Assembly (NCBI GenBank): GCA_017559685.1
Contig: JAFYQY010000029.1
Location: 1-10,269 of the forward strand
Source: Alistipes sp.
GTDB taxonomy: Bacteria > Bacteroidota > Bacteroidia > Bacteroidales > Rikenellaceae
Direction: 5' to 3'
Length of the DNA: 10,269 nt
Shown piece by piece: positions 1-7,065 of the stretch (position 1 is the first letter of the stretch; each line of letters opens with the position of its first letter). The position numbers and the translations under genes were made by a program. The notes beneath the pieces were generated by a model. It did no database searches. It worked only from the letters and a program-made list of their open reading frames with translations, and was not told the DNA's origin.

Positions 1-1753
1 GCCATGCCATATCGAGCATACCGAATGAGAGCTGGCGCACGTTGTAGTATGCTACAAGGTAGTTCTTAGCTGCTACGATCTTCTCGATGAGCTCAGCAGG
101 CATAGGCTCGCCAGTCTGGTAGTGCTTAGCCCAGAGGTCGAGATACTCCTTCTCGTATGCCCAATTCTCCAAAATCTGCGATGGCAACTCCACGAAGTCA
201 CGGAATACGTTTGTGCCGTTCAACGAACCGTGCTTACCCTTAGCCAACATACCGTGGCAAGCGTGACCGAACTCGTGAAGGAAAGTTGTGAACTCGTCGA
301 AAGTGATGAGCGATGGGGTAGTCTCGGTAGGCTTTGTGAAGTTCATCACAAGCGATACCAAAGGACGGATGTCGCCCTCTGCGCCACGGAACTCGGTCAT
401 CCAAGCTCCTGCACGCTTCGAATCACGTGGGAAGAAGTCGAGGTAGAGGATAGCCAAGTGCTCGCCATTCTGCTCCGAAACCTCATATACGGTAACATCC
501 TCGTGGTACTTTGCAACGCCCTCAGCTGGCTTGAACTCCAAGCCGTAGAGCTTGTTAGCAAGCATAAATACCGCCTGCTTAACATTCTCGAGCTCGAGGT
601 AAGGCTTTACGGCCTCGTCGCTGATAGCGTACTTCTCGTTCTTGTACTTCTCGCTATAGTACGACCAATCCCAAGGCTGGATATCGCCCTTGAAACCGAG
701 CGACTGAGCGTAGGCGTTGATTGTCTGATAGTCCTTGTCGGCATACTCCTTAGTCTGCTCGAGCAACTCTGCGAGGAACGACTTTACAGTCTCGGTCTTC
801 TCGGCCATACGGTTGTCGAGAACGTAGTCTGCGTAGCAGTTGTAACCGAGCAAGTTAGCAATCTTGAGACGCAACTCGGTAATCTTGCGGATATTCTCGG
901 TGTTGTCGAACTCGCCACCGATAGCGCAGCTGCTACGAGCCTTGTAGAGCTTCTCCTTCAAATCACGCTGCGACGAGTAGGTCACGAATGGGATGTAGCT
1001 TGGAGCCTTCAAAGTTACAGTCCAACCCTTCTCGCCACGAGCCTTAGCCTCCATAGCCATACCCTCCTTTACGAAGTCTGGCAACTCGGCAACCTTCTTT
1101 GCGTCGGTGATATTGAGGTGGTAGGCGTTGTTCGAAGCCAATGAGTTCTGTCCGAACTTCAAAGTGAGCTGCGAGAGCTCCGAAGAGTATTGGCGATACA
1201 ACTCCTTCTCCTCGTCAGCGAGGTTTGCACCGCTACGAACGAAGCTCTTGTAGGTGTTCTCGAGGAGCTTCTTATCCTCCTTCGAGAGGAACCAACCCGG
1301 ATTCTCGTTAACAGCCTTTACACGCTTGAACAACTCAGGGTTGAGAGAGATGTCGTTACCGAGCTGTGTCAATTTAGGCTGAATGCGCATTGCAATAGCC
1401 TGCAACTCGTCCGAAGTGTTACACTCCAAGATGTTGAAGAATACCGAGCTGATGCGATCGAGCAACTCGCCCTGCTTCTCGAGTGCGAGGATGGTGTTGT
1501 TGAACGAAGGCTTTGCTGGGTTGTTCACGATAGCCTCAACCTCGGCACGACTTACTGCGATAGCAGTCTCGAATGCGGGCTCGTAGTCCGAAATCGAAAT
1601 CTTGTCGAATGGAGGTGTTGCGTGAGGGGTGTTCCACTCCGCCAACAAAGGGTTGTTGGTGTCAATCTCGGGCAACTGAGCCACAGGCATATCGTTGCCT
1701 GCGCACGCACCCAAAAGTGCTGATGCTGACATAATAAACAATAGTTTTTTCAT
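1..1753 (-). CDS. M3-family zinc metallopeptidase, lipoprotein (Dcp-like), 3' end cut by window edge
   Basis: This is the N-terminal 584 residues of an oligopeptidase/dipeptidyl-carboxypeptidase of peptidase family M3. The frame is open from the ATG at 1753 to the window edge. The protein starts MKKLLFIMSASALLGACAGN, a lipoprotein signal with a good lipobox (LGAC, Cys17), so it is probably a membrane-anchored envelope protein. The mature part opens with the family's NNPLLAEW..P...PPFDKI segment. The zinc site is visible: HEFGH at residues 493-497 (His493, Glu494, His497), and the third ligand Glu522 lies in RDFVELPSQ, 25 residues after His497 as in E. coli Dcp. The C-terminal substrate-binding Tyr motif (GY..GYY.Y) lies outside the window; about 110-120 residues are missing by comparison with the neighbouring paralogue. 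It lies 38 bp downstream of that paralogue with no promoter-like box between, so the two are probably cotranscribed. The family call is firm; the exact substrate is unknown. Confidence 0.93.
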   Translation of the reverse strand, partial: MKKLLFIMSASALLGACAGNDMPVAQLPEIDTNNPLLAEWNTPHATPPFDKISISDYEPAFETAIAVSRAEVEAIVNNPAKPSFNNTILALEKQGELLDRISSVFFNILECNTSDELQAIAMRIQPKLTQLGNDISLNPELFKRVKAVNENPGWFLSKEDKKLLENTYKSFVRSGANLADEEKELYRQYSSELSQLTLKFGQNSLASNNAYHLNITDAKKVAELPDFVKEGMAMEAKARGEKGWTVTLKAPSYIPFVTYSSQRDLKEKLYKARSSCAIGGEFDNTENIRKITELRLKIANLLGYNCYADYVLDNRMAEKTETVKSFLAELLEQTKEYADKDYQTINAYAQSLGFKGDIQPWDWSYYSEKYKNEKYAISDEAVKPYLELENVKQAVFMLANKLYGLEFKPAEGVAKYHEDVTVYEVSEQNGEHLAILYLDFFPRDSKRAGAWMTEFRGAEGDIRPLVSLVMNFTKPTETTPSLITFDEFTTFLHEFGHACHGMLAKGKHGSLNGTNVFRDFVELPSQILENWAYEKEYLDLWAKHYQTGEPMPAELIEKIVAAKNYLVAYYNVRQLSFGMLDMAW

Positions 1754-1791
1754 AATTACTTTATTAAATGGTTTCTACAATTTTTTTGTGT

Positions 1792-3924
1792 TTAGTTCTC
1801 CTCCTCAGCGCTTGGTTGTGGTTCAGTCCATAGACCTCGAGCCTTGAGAAGCGGCTCACGGCTTGGCTCGGCACCACGGAACTCACGGTAGAGAGTCATA
1901 CCATCCTTCTTGCCACCACTCGAGAGGAGTGTGCGGAGCGCTTGAGCCGAACGGCGGTCGAATACATCGCCCGTCTCCACGAACTTCGCAAAGGCATCCT
2001 TGTCCAACACCTCAGCCCAGGTGTAGAAGTAGTAGCCCGACGAGTAACCGCCCGCAAAGATGTGGGCGAAGTAGGAGAGGTGGTAGCGAGGTTCAATCTC
2101 CTCGATCATATAACGCTTCTCGTAGAGGGCGTTGTACTCAAATGTGTCCACGTCCAACTTCTGGTGGTCGGTGAGCGAGTGGATATCCAAATCGACAAGC
2201 GCCGCAGCCAACAACTCGGTAGTCATAAAGCCCTGGTTGAACTGTGCACTCTTGTGAATCTTATCGAGAAGGTTGTCGTTTATAACGCTGTTGTTGCGGT
2301 AGTGTACAGCGTAGGTCTTGAGGAGTTCCTCCTCCAAAGCCCAATTCTCCATAATCTGCGACGGAAGCTCTACGAAGTCGCCCTCAACATCGAGCAGACC
2401 ATTGTATGGCACATCCGAGAAGAGGAAGTGGATGGCGTGGCCAAACTCGTGGAAGAGCGTTGTAACCTCGTCGATAGAGAGGAGTGCAGGGGTGTTGCCC
2501 GACGGCTTTGTGAAGTTGCAAACGATGCTCACTACAGGGTTTATGCGCTTGCCCTCACGGTCGTAGCTTGGACGACGGAAGTAGCCGCACCACGCACCCT
2601 GCGACTTGCTTGCACGAGGGTGGAAGTCGAAGTAGAGAACTCCGATGTGTGAGCCGTCTGCATCCAAAACCTCGTATGCCGAAGCCTCGCTGTGATACTG
2701 CGGAACAACAACGGGGCGGAAGGTCAAGCCGTAGAGACGGTTTGCGAGATTGAAGGCTCCCTGACGCACATTGTCAAGTGCAAAGTATGGAGCAATCATC
2801 TCCTCGTCGAGGTGGTATTTCTGCTTGCGCACCTTCTCGGCGTAGTACCACCAATCCCACGATGCGAACTTTGCCTCGGCATCGGGGTTGTCCTTCTTGA
2901 ACATCTTGTTCATCTCGGCCAACTCCTCTTTTGCCTTATTGTTGGCCTGTGTGAAGATATCCTCAAGCAGAGTATATACCGCCTTTGGCGACTGAGCCAT
3001 CTGCTCCGAAATTACGTAGTCGGCATACGACTTGTAACCCAAGAGGTTGGCCTTCTCGAGACGAAGACTTATGGTGTTGTTGATAATCTCCTTGTTGTCG
3101 AACTCGTTCTCGTTGTTGCAGCGGTTGAGGTAAGCCTTGTAAATCTTCTCACGCAACTCACGACTCTTCGAGTAGGTAAGGAATGGAATAAGGCTTGGCT
3201 TGTGGAGCGTGAAGGTAAACTTATTGTCATCTTTTGCATCCTTCGCTGCCTCACGAATACTCTTTGGAAGTTCGCTGCACTCCTTTGCCTCGAGCTCCAA
3301 TGTAAAATTGTTGGTCTCGGCGAGAAGGTTGTTGTTGAACTTAACCGAGAGCAACGACAACTCCTCGTTGATAGCCATCAAGCGCTCCTTCTGCTCGTCG
3401 TTGAGCAACGCACCCTGACGCACTGCGCTGTTGTACATCTTCTCGACAAGACGAATCTGCTCGGCATTGAGACCCGCCTCGTTGCGCTTGTCGTAGACCG
3501 CCTTTATGCGCTTGAACAACGCCTCGTTCATCGATATTGCATCGTAGTGAGCCGCCAAGAGAGGCATAACCTCCTCCTGCACCTCCTGCATATCCTCGTT
3601 GTTCATCGAGGCACACATCATACCGAAGATGTCCGACACCTGCGCCAACATCGCACCCGAGTGGTCGAGCTCGAGGATGGTGTTCTCGAATGTAGGCTCA
3701 GCCTCGTTTGCGACAATCGCCTCCACCTCTTTGTTGTGGAGCATCATTGCGTACTCGAAAGCTGGCTCGTAGTGCTTAGCCTCGATGCGGTCGAATGGTG
3801 GCACGCCATACGGAGTGTCGAACTCCATAAGCAACGGATTGTTGTCAATTTTCGGCTGCTTCGAGCAGAAAGTTGTGTTAAGTGCTGTCATAACCAATGT
3901 TAATACAAACAGTATGCGCTTCAT
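1792..3924 (-). CDS. M3-family zinc metallopeptidase with export signal (Dcp-like paralogue)
   Basis: This is a complete M3 oligopeptidase of 710 residues, a normal length for Dcp-type enzymes. I start it at the ATG at 3924 (MKRILFVLTLVMTALNTTFC), which gives a clean export signal. The longer in-frame start at 3972 would place the -7 promoter box inside the gene. Cys20 could be a lipidation site, but the preceding TTF is a poor lipobox, so either a lipoprotein or ordinary signal-peptidase cleavage is possible. The zinc site is HEFGH at residues 492-496 with Glu519 in DFVELPSQIMENW. Downstream, GGYSSGYYFYTW (residues 625-636) carries the tyrosines (Tyr627, Tyr634) spaced as the Dcp substrate-binding pair, with His621 before them. 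The protein ends with the family's FRGAEPSREPLL segment. The loop before Glu519 reads DVEGDFVE and is two residues shorter than in the downstream paralogue (NVFRDFVE). The pair is clearly homologous but diverged, so this is not a recent duplication. Confidence 0.95.
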   Translation of the reverse strand: MKRILFVLTLVMTALNTTFCSKQPKIDNNPLLMEFDTPYGVPPFDRIEAKHYEPAFEYAMMLHNKEVEAIVANEAEPTFENTILELDHSGAMLAQVSDIFGMMCASMNNEDMQEVQEEVMPLLAAHYDAISMNEALFKRIKAVYDKRNEAGLNAEQIRLVEKMYNSAVRQGALLNDEQKERLMAINEELSLLSVKFNNNLLAETNNFTLELEAKECSELPKSIREAAKDAKDDNKFTFTLHKPSLIPFLTYSKSRELREKIYKAYLNRCNNENEFDNKEIINNTISLRLEKANLLGYKSYADYVISEQMAQSPKAVYTLLEDIFTQANNKAKEELAEMNKMFKKDNPDAEAKFASWDWWYYAEKVRKQKYHLDEEMIAPYFALDNVRQGAFNLANRLYGLTFRPVVVPQYHSEASAYEVLDADGSHIGVLYFDFHPRASKSQGAWCGYFRRPSYDREGKRINPVVSIVCNFTKPSGNTPALLSIDEVTTLFHEFGHAIHFLFSDVPYNGLLDVEGDFVELPSQIMENWALEEELLKTYAVHYRNNSVINDNLLDKIHKSAQFNQGFMTTELLAAALVDLDIHSLTDHQKLDVDTFEYNALYEKRYMIEEIEPRYHLSYFAHIFAGGYSSGYYFYTWAEVLDKDAFAKFVETGDVFDRRSAQALRTLLSSGGKKDGMTLYREFRGAEPSREPLLKARGLWTEPQPSAEEEN

Positions 3925-3939
3925 TTCATCAAAAATTAC

Positions 3940-3947
3940 TATATTTG
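3940..3947 (+). promoter_or_regulatory. -7 promoter box for the rsmE operon
   Basis: The plus strand reads TATATTTG, matching TAnnTTTG, 30 bases upstream of the rsmE ATG at 3978. The predicted start site is near 3954 with a leader of about 24 nt. I see no convincing TTTG -33 element at the expected distance, so the match rests on the -7 box and position alone. It is interleaved with the opposite-strand box at 3953-3960. Confidence 0.55.
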
Positions 3948-3952
3948 CTACG

Positions 3953-3960
3953 CAAAGATA
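3953..3960 (-). promoter_or_regulatory. -7 promoter box for the M3 peptidase pair
   Basis: The minus strand reads TATCTTTG, a perfect match to the Bacteroidetes TAnnTTTG element, 28 bases upstream of the ATG at 3924. This predicts transcription starting near 3946 and a leader of about 22 nt. A weak -33 candidate (GTTG on the minus strand, 3981-3984) lies 20 bp upstream, just inside rsmE. The box supports the shorter start chosen for the peptidase. Confidence 0.7.
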
Positions 3961-3977
3961 ATACTTTTTCAATCGTT

Positions 3978-4688
3978 ATGCAACTATTCTACGCCGCAGA
4001 CTTTACTGCACCCGAATATATGCTCTCCGAGGAGGAGTCTCGTCACGCCGTTAAGGTGTTGCGTTTGGAGGAGGGCGATACGCTCCATATCACCGACGGT
4101 AAGGGCAATCTCTACCGTTGCGTGGTCGCTTCGGCACACCAAAAACATACACTTGTGCGTGTGGTCGAGCACTTCGAGGAGTTCGAGAAGTTGCCCTATC
4201 GCCTAACTATGGCGTGCGCTCCAACCAAGAATATCGACCGCTATGAGTGGTTTTTGGAGAAGGCCACCGAGATAGGAGCTGCAGAGTTTGTGCCTATCGT
4301 GAGCGAGCACAGCGAGCGCAAGGTTATTAAGCACGACCGTGAGGAGAAGGTTATTACGTCGGCCGTGAAGCAGTCGCTCAAGGCGTATCATCCCGTATTG
4401 GCGGAGCTTACTCCGTTTGCCGAGTTGGTTAAGTCGGAATTTGCAGGGCGTAAATTTATCGCTCACTGTGGCGAGGCCGTAAAGGAGAAGAAGTATCTCG
4501 CTTCGACCTTGAGAAAGGGCGAGGATGCACTCGTTCTGATTGGCCCCGAGGGCGACTTTTCGCCTGCAGAGGTGGCCTTGGCGGTGTCGAATGGTTTCGA
4601 GGAGATTACCCTCGGCACTCAGCGTTTCCGCACCGAGACCGCAGCCGTTGTGGCGGTCAATATGGTTTCGATAGTGAATAATTTGTAA
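3978..4688 (+). CDS. rsmE: 16S rRNA (uracil-1498-N3)-methyltransferase RsmE
   Basis: RsmE methylates N3 of U1498 in helix 44 of 16S rRNA on the assembled 30S subunit, using S-adenosylmethionine. The 236-residue product matches the usual length of about 240. The N-terminal part (MQLFYAADF...) is the PUA-like RNA-binding region with the typical SRHAVKVLRLEEGD segment. The C-terminal part is the SPOUT trefoil-knot domain, showing GPEGDFS (residues 189-195) and LGTQRFRTETAA (212-223), the SAM-binding knot signatures. Many family members have GPEGGFS; Asp193 in place of Gly is a mild variant. I use the ATG at 3978 rather than the in-frame ATG at 3897, because the longer form would run through the divergent promoter region and adds 27 residues unlike the family. 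It is the first gene of a four-gene run, with 5 bp to the next gene. Confidence 0.96.
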   Translation: MQLFYAADFTAPEYMLSEEESRHAVKVLRLEEGDTLHITDGKGNLYRCVVASAHQKHTLVRVVEHFEEFEKLPYRLTMACAPTKNIDRYEWFLEKATEIGAAEFVPIVSEHSERKVIKHDREEKVITSAVKQSLKAYHPVLAELTPFAELVKSEFAGRKFIAHCGEAVKEKKYLASTLRKGEDALVLIGPEGDFSPAEVALAVSNGFEEITLGTQRFRTETAAVVAVNMVSIVNNL

Positions 4689-4693
4689 GACCA

Positions 4694-5233
4694 ATGCTCC
4701 TGAAACTATTTATAACCTTCTTCAAAATCGGACTCTTTACCTTTGGTGGAGGGTATGCGATGATACCTCTGATTCAGCGTGAGGTTATCAAGAAGAGGGG
4801 GTGGATCGAGGAGAAAGATTTTCTCGATATGCTCGTCTTAGCGCAATCTACGCCAGGCCCTATCGCTGTGAATACAGCGGTCTTTGTGGGCTACAAGACG
4901 GCGGGCGTGATGGGTGCAATAGCCTCTACTCTCGGCACAATCTTGCCTTCGTTTATTGTGATTTTGTTGCTCGCCCTATTCTTTGTTGAGGTGCGAGATA
5001 ACCGATATGTCGATGCTGCCTTTCGTGCTATGCGACCTGCGGTTGTGGCGTTGATTGTCGCACCGCTGATTGGCTTGGTCAAGGGTATGAAGTGGTATTT
5101 GATGGGTATCTCGGCAGCGGTGGCTGTGGCGGTGTGGTACTTTGGCGTTTCGCCTATCTACTTTATCGCTGCGGGTGTTGCCGTGGGCGTTGTTGTGGCC
5201 GTTGTGAATGGCAGAAAGGGGGTTAAGCGATGA
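4694..5233 (+). CDS. chrA: CHR-family (chromate) transporter, short-chain subunit 1
   Basis: This is a 179-residue hydrophobic protein with one CHR domain, about half the length of classic ChrA. Short-chain CHR proteins of this type are usually encoded as adjacent pairs and are thought to work together as one transporter. Visible signatures are FFKIGLFTFGGGYAM (residues 9-23) and AQSTPGPIAVN (50-60), followed by about four hydrophobic segments (around 70-100, 108-128, 131-150 and 153-173). CHR proteins export chromate, and some have been linked to sulfate; the substrate here cannot be read from sequence. The gene starts 5 bp after rsmE, and its TGA overlaps the ATG of the second subunit by 4 bp, which implies coupled translation. 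No chromate reductase or resistance regulator lies nearby, so a housekeeping anion role is as likely as resistance. Confidence 0.92.
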   Translation: MLLKLFITFFKIGLFTFGGGYAMIPLIQREVIKKRGWIEEKDFLDMLVLAQSTPGPIAVNTAVFVGYKTAGVMGAIASTLGTILPSFIVILLLALFFVEVRDNRYVDAAFRAMRPAVVALIVAPLIGLVKGMKWYLMGISAAVAVAVWYFGVSPIYFIAAGVAVGVVVAVVNGRKGVKR

Positions 5234-5784
5234 TCTATCTGCAACTTTTTCTCTCCTACCTGAAGATTGGTTTCTTCGGCTTTGGTGGTGGCTACGCAAT
5301 GTTGTCGCTTATCCAGAACGAGATTGTCGTGCAACAAGGGTGGCTTACGGATGCGCAATTTGCCGATATTGTGGCGGTGTCGCAGATGACTCCGGGCCCT
5401 ATTGCGATAAACTCGGCAACCTATATCGGCTACGAGGTTGGCGGTGTGCTTGGTTCGGTGGTTGCAACCTTTGCAGTCTGCCTTCCGTCGCTTACGCTGA
5501 TGCTTCTGCTCACACGTTTCTTCCTTCGTCATCGTGAAAATCGCTATATCAAGAGCGTTGTCAAGTCGGTAGGCCCGATTGTCGTAGGTATGATCGCTTC
5601 GGCGGCGTTGTTGATGATGTTCCCCGTTTCGGGCAAGAATGAAAATTTCGTAGATGTGTGGTCGTGGCTTCTCTTTGCAGCCTGCCTCTACGGCTCATAC
5701 CGCAAGGTAAACCCAATCTTAATGATAGTGCTCTCGGCGCTTTTCGGTATTGTGATATATGCCGTTGTGCCGACAATATGCTAA
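5230..5784 (+). CDS. chrA: CHR-family (chromate) transporter, short-chain subunit 2
   Basis: This 184-residue membrane protein is homologous to the preceding gene and probably its partner. It repeats the same signatures: LKIGFFGFGGGYAM (residues 11-24) and SQMTPGPIAINSATYIGYE starting at residue 51. Hydrophobic segments follow at about 70-97, 106-130, 137-155 and 162-182. The start overlaps the previous stop (ATGA). Unusually for this window, a purine-rich Shine-Dalgarno-like stretch (AAAGGGGG, ending at 5222) lies 7 bp before the ATG, which may help reinitiation and keep the two subunits in balance. The two halves have diverged outside the signature motifs, as expected for a heteromeric pair rather than a recent tandem copy. 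Substrate remains unproven. Confidence 0.92.
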   Translation: MIYLQLFLSYLKIGFFGFGGGYAMLSLIQNEIVVQQGWLTDAQFADIVAVSQMTPGPIAINSATYIGYEVGGVLGSVVATFAVCLPSLTLMLLLTRFFLRHRENRYIKSVVKSVGPIVVGMIASAALLMMFPVSGKNENFVDVWSWLLFAACLYGSYRKVNPILMIVLSALFGIVIYAVVPTIC

Positions 5785-5803
5785 GACTGATTAACCCAAA
5801 TAT

Positions 5804-6952
5804 ATGACACTTACAAACCCAACACAAATTACTATCAAGGAGGTAAAGACAAAGCGTGAGTTGCGCCGTTTTGTGCAGTTTGGCATCGACCTCTACAAAG
5901 GAAATAACTACTACTGTCCACCACTAATTCACGACGAGCTAAATGCCTTTTCTCCAAGTGGTAACCCCGCACTCGAGGTGTGCGACTTTGTTCTCTATAT
6001 GGCCTATCGCAACAACGAGATTGTCGGCCGCATTGCGGGCATAGTAAATCATCGTGCCAACGAGGCCTGGGGCGTGAAGAAGTGCCGCTTCGGCTGGTTC
6101 GAGTGCGTCGACGACTACGAGGTGTTCGAGACTCTGCTCGATGCCGTTGCCGAGTGGGGTAGGAGTAAGGGTATGGAGTGCCTGAATGGCCCTTTGGGCT
6201 TTACCGACTTCGATCATCAGGGCTTGCTGATTGAGGGTTTTGATTATAACTCGCCTATGGCGAGCCTCTATACCTATCCATACTATATCGCCCACTACGA
6301 GCGCTATGGCTTGCGCAAGGAGACCGATTGGATAGAGTTCCAGATTCATCCTCCAAAGGAGGCACCTGAGCGAGTGCGTCGTATTGCTAAACTCGTTGCG
6401 GAGCGCTATGGCCTCCACACCGTAAAGGTTAAAAATGCACGAGAGTTGAAGAAACGCTACGGCTATAGCTATTTCGATGTCTTGGATGCAGCCTACCGGA
6501 AGCTGTATAACTACCAGCCGATGACCGAGAAGCAGAAGCAGTACTACTGCAAGATGTACTTCCCGATTCTAAACTTCGATTTCGTAACAATGGTTGCCAA
6601 CGAGAGAGACGAGATTGTGGCTGTTGGCTTGGGTATGCCGTCGCTCTCGGAGGCATTGCGCAAGTGCAAGGGACGCCTATTCCCATTTGGTTGGTATCAT
6701 CTGCTCAAGGCGTTGAAGGCGAAGAAGATGACCGACTTCGATTTGTTGTTGATTGCTGTTCGTCCCGACTATCAGGATAGAGGTATAAATGCCTTGATAG
6801 TTGATGAGATGACCCCATATTTCCAGAAATATGGTATCGAGCGAGTAGAGACTACTGCTATTCTCGAGACCAACAACAAGAGCCAGGCTAATTTCGTTAT
6901 CTTCGACCACATCCAGCACAAACGCCGTCGAGCCTTCGTTAAGACCATCTAA
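5804..6952 (+). CDS. GNAT-like acetyltransferase-fold protein of unknown function
   Basis: This is a 382-residue soluble protein with no signal peptide. I recognise it as a conserved Bacteroidetes type, usually called an N-acetyltransferase or hypothetical protein, without a proven function. The C-terminal part looks like a GNAT domain: LLLIAVRPDYQDRGINALI (about 314-332) resembles the acetyl-CoA-binding motif (V.P..Q..G), and the following strand-helix region carries ETNNKSQANFVIFD (355-368). The N-terminal part (about 60-85, VLYMAYRNNEIVGRIAGIV) resembles the opening strands of another GNAT-like fold. The most distinctive stretch is NGPLGFTDFDHQGLLIEGFD (128-147). It starts 19 bp after the second transporter gene and is the last gene before the terminator, so it is probably in the rsmE operon. 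A two-domain GNAT arrangement is inference; the substrate is unknown. Confidence 0.8.
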   Translation: MTLTNPTQITIKEVKTKRELRRFVQFGIDLYKGNNYYCPPLIHDELNAFSPSGNPALEVCDFVLYMAYRNNEIVGRIAGIVNHRANEAWGVKKCRFGWFECVDDYEVFETLLDAVAEWGRSKGMECLNGPLGFTDFDHQGLLIEGFDYNSPMASLYTYPYYIAHYERYGLRKETDWIEFQIHPPKEAPERVRRIAKLVAERYGLHTVKVKNARELKKRYGYSYFDVLDAAYRKLYNYQPMTEKQKQYYCKMYFPILNFDFVTMVANERDEIVAVGLGMPSLSEALRKCKGRLFPFGWYHLLKALKAKKMTDFDLLLIAVRPDYQDRGINALIVDEMTPYFQKYGIERVETTAILETNNKSQANFVIFDHIQHKRRRAFVKTI

Positions 6953-7010
6953 CAAGACTACTTTGTGAGCCTAAAATTAGCACTTGTTATATGACTTTAT
7001 GCTGTGGTAA

Positions 7011-7034
7011 AAAAAGGGAGTTGACTCCCTTTTT
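7011..7034. terminator. Bidirectional intrinsic terminator between convergent genes
   Basis: A perfect hairpin has arms GGGAGT (7016-7021) and ACTCCC (7024-7029) around a 2-nt loop. It is flanked by an A-run on the left and TTTTT (7030-7034) on the right, which extends the pairing and gives a U-tract on either strand. It lies 58 bp after the plus-strand operon and 31 bp after the minus-strand methyltransferase, so it can stop both transcripts. Confidence 0.88.
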
Positions 7035-7040
7035 ACTTTA

Positions 7041-7058
7041 ACGCCCTTAACGCCCTTA
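7041..7058. repeat. Tandem 9-bp direct repeat
   Basis: ACGCCCTTA occurs twice with no spacer, directly between the terminator hairpin and the stop codon of the methyltransferase gene. The copies are identical. The repeat is too short to assign a role; it may be a slippage-prone site. Confidence 0.6.
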
Positions 7059-7065
7059 CAAAAAA

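Noticed and set aside
122..1144. A 340-codon open frame on the plus strand, antisense to the first M3 peptidase
   Set aside because: It has the same Leu/Val bias as other shadow frames in this window, while the minus strand encodes a clear M3 protein throughout.
2692..3903. A 403-codon open frame on the plus strand, antisense to the second M3 peptidase
   Set aside because: Its product is a Leu/Val/Arg-rich string produced by the complement of GAG- and CTC-rich codons. The opposite strand encodes a full enzyme with intact catalytic motifs, and the antisense frame has no recognisable domain.
3925..3972. A longer start for the second M3 peptidase at 3972
   Set aside because: It adds 16 residues before a good signal peptide and would put the perfect TATCTTTG box inside the coding region.
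3897..3977. A longer start for rsmE at 3897
   Set aside because: It would begin inside the divergent peptidase gene. RsmE proteins normally begin close to the LFY.. segment found at 3978.
4694..5784. A chromate-resistance island
   Set aside because: The two CHR genes sit inside a housekeeping operon with rsmE, with no reductase, regulator or mobile element nearby.
7041..7058. A CRISPR-like or attachment-site repeat
   Set aside because: There are only two adjacent 9-bp copies without spacers, and no integrase or cas gene is in the window.
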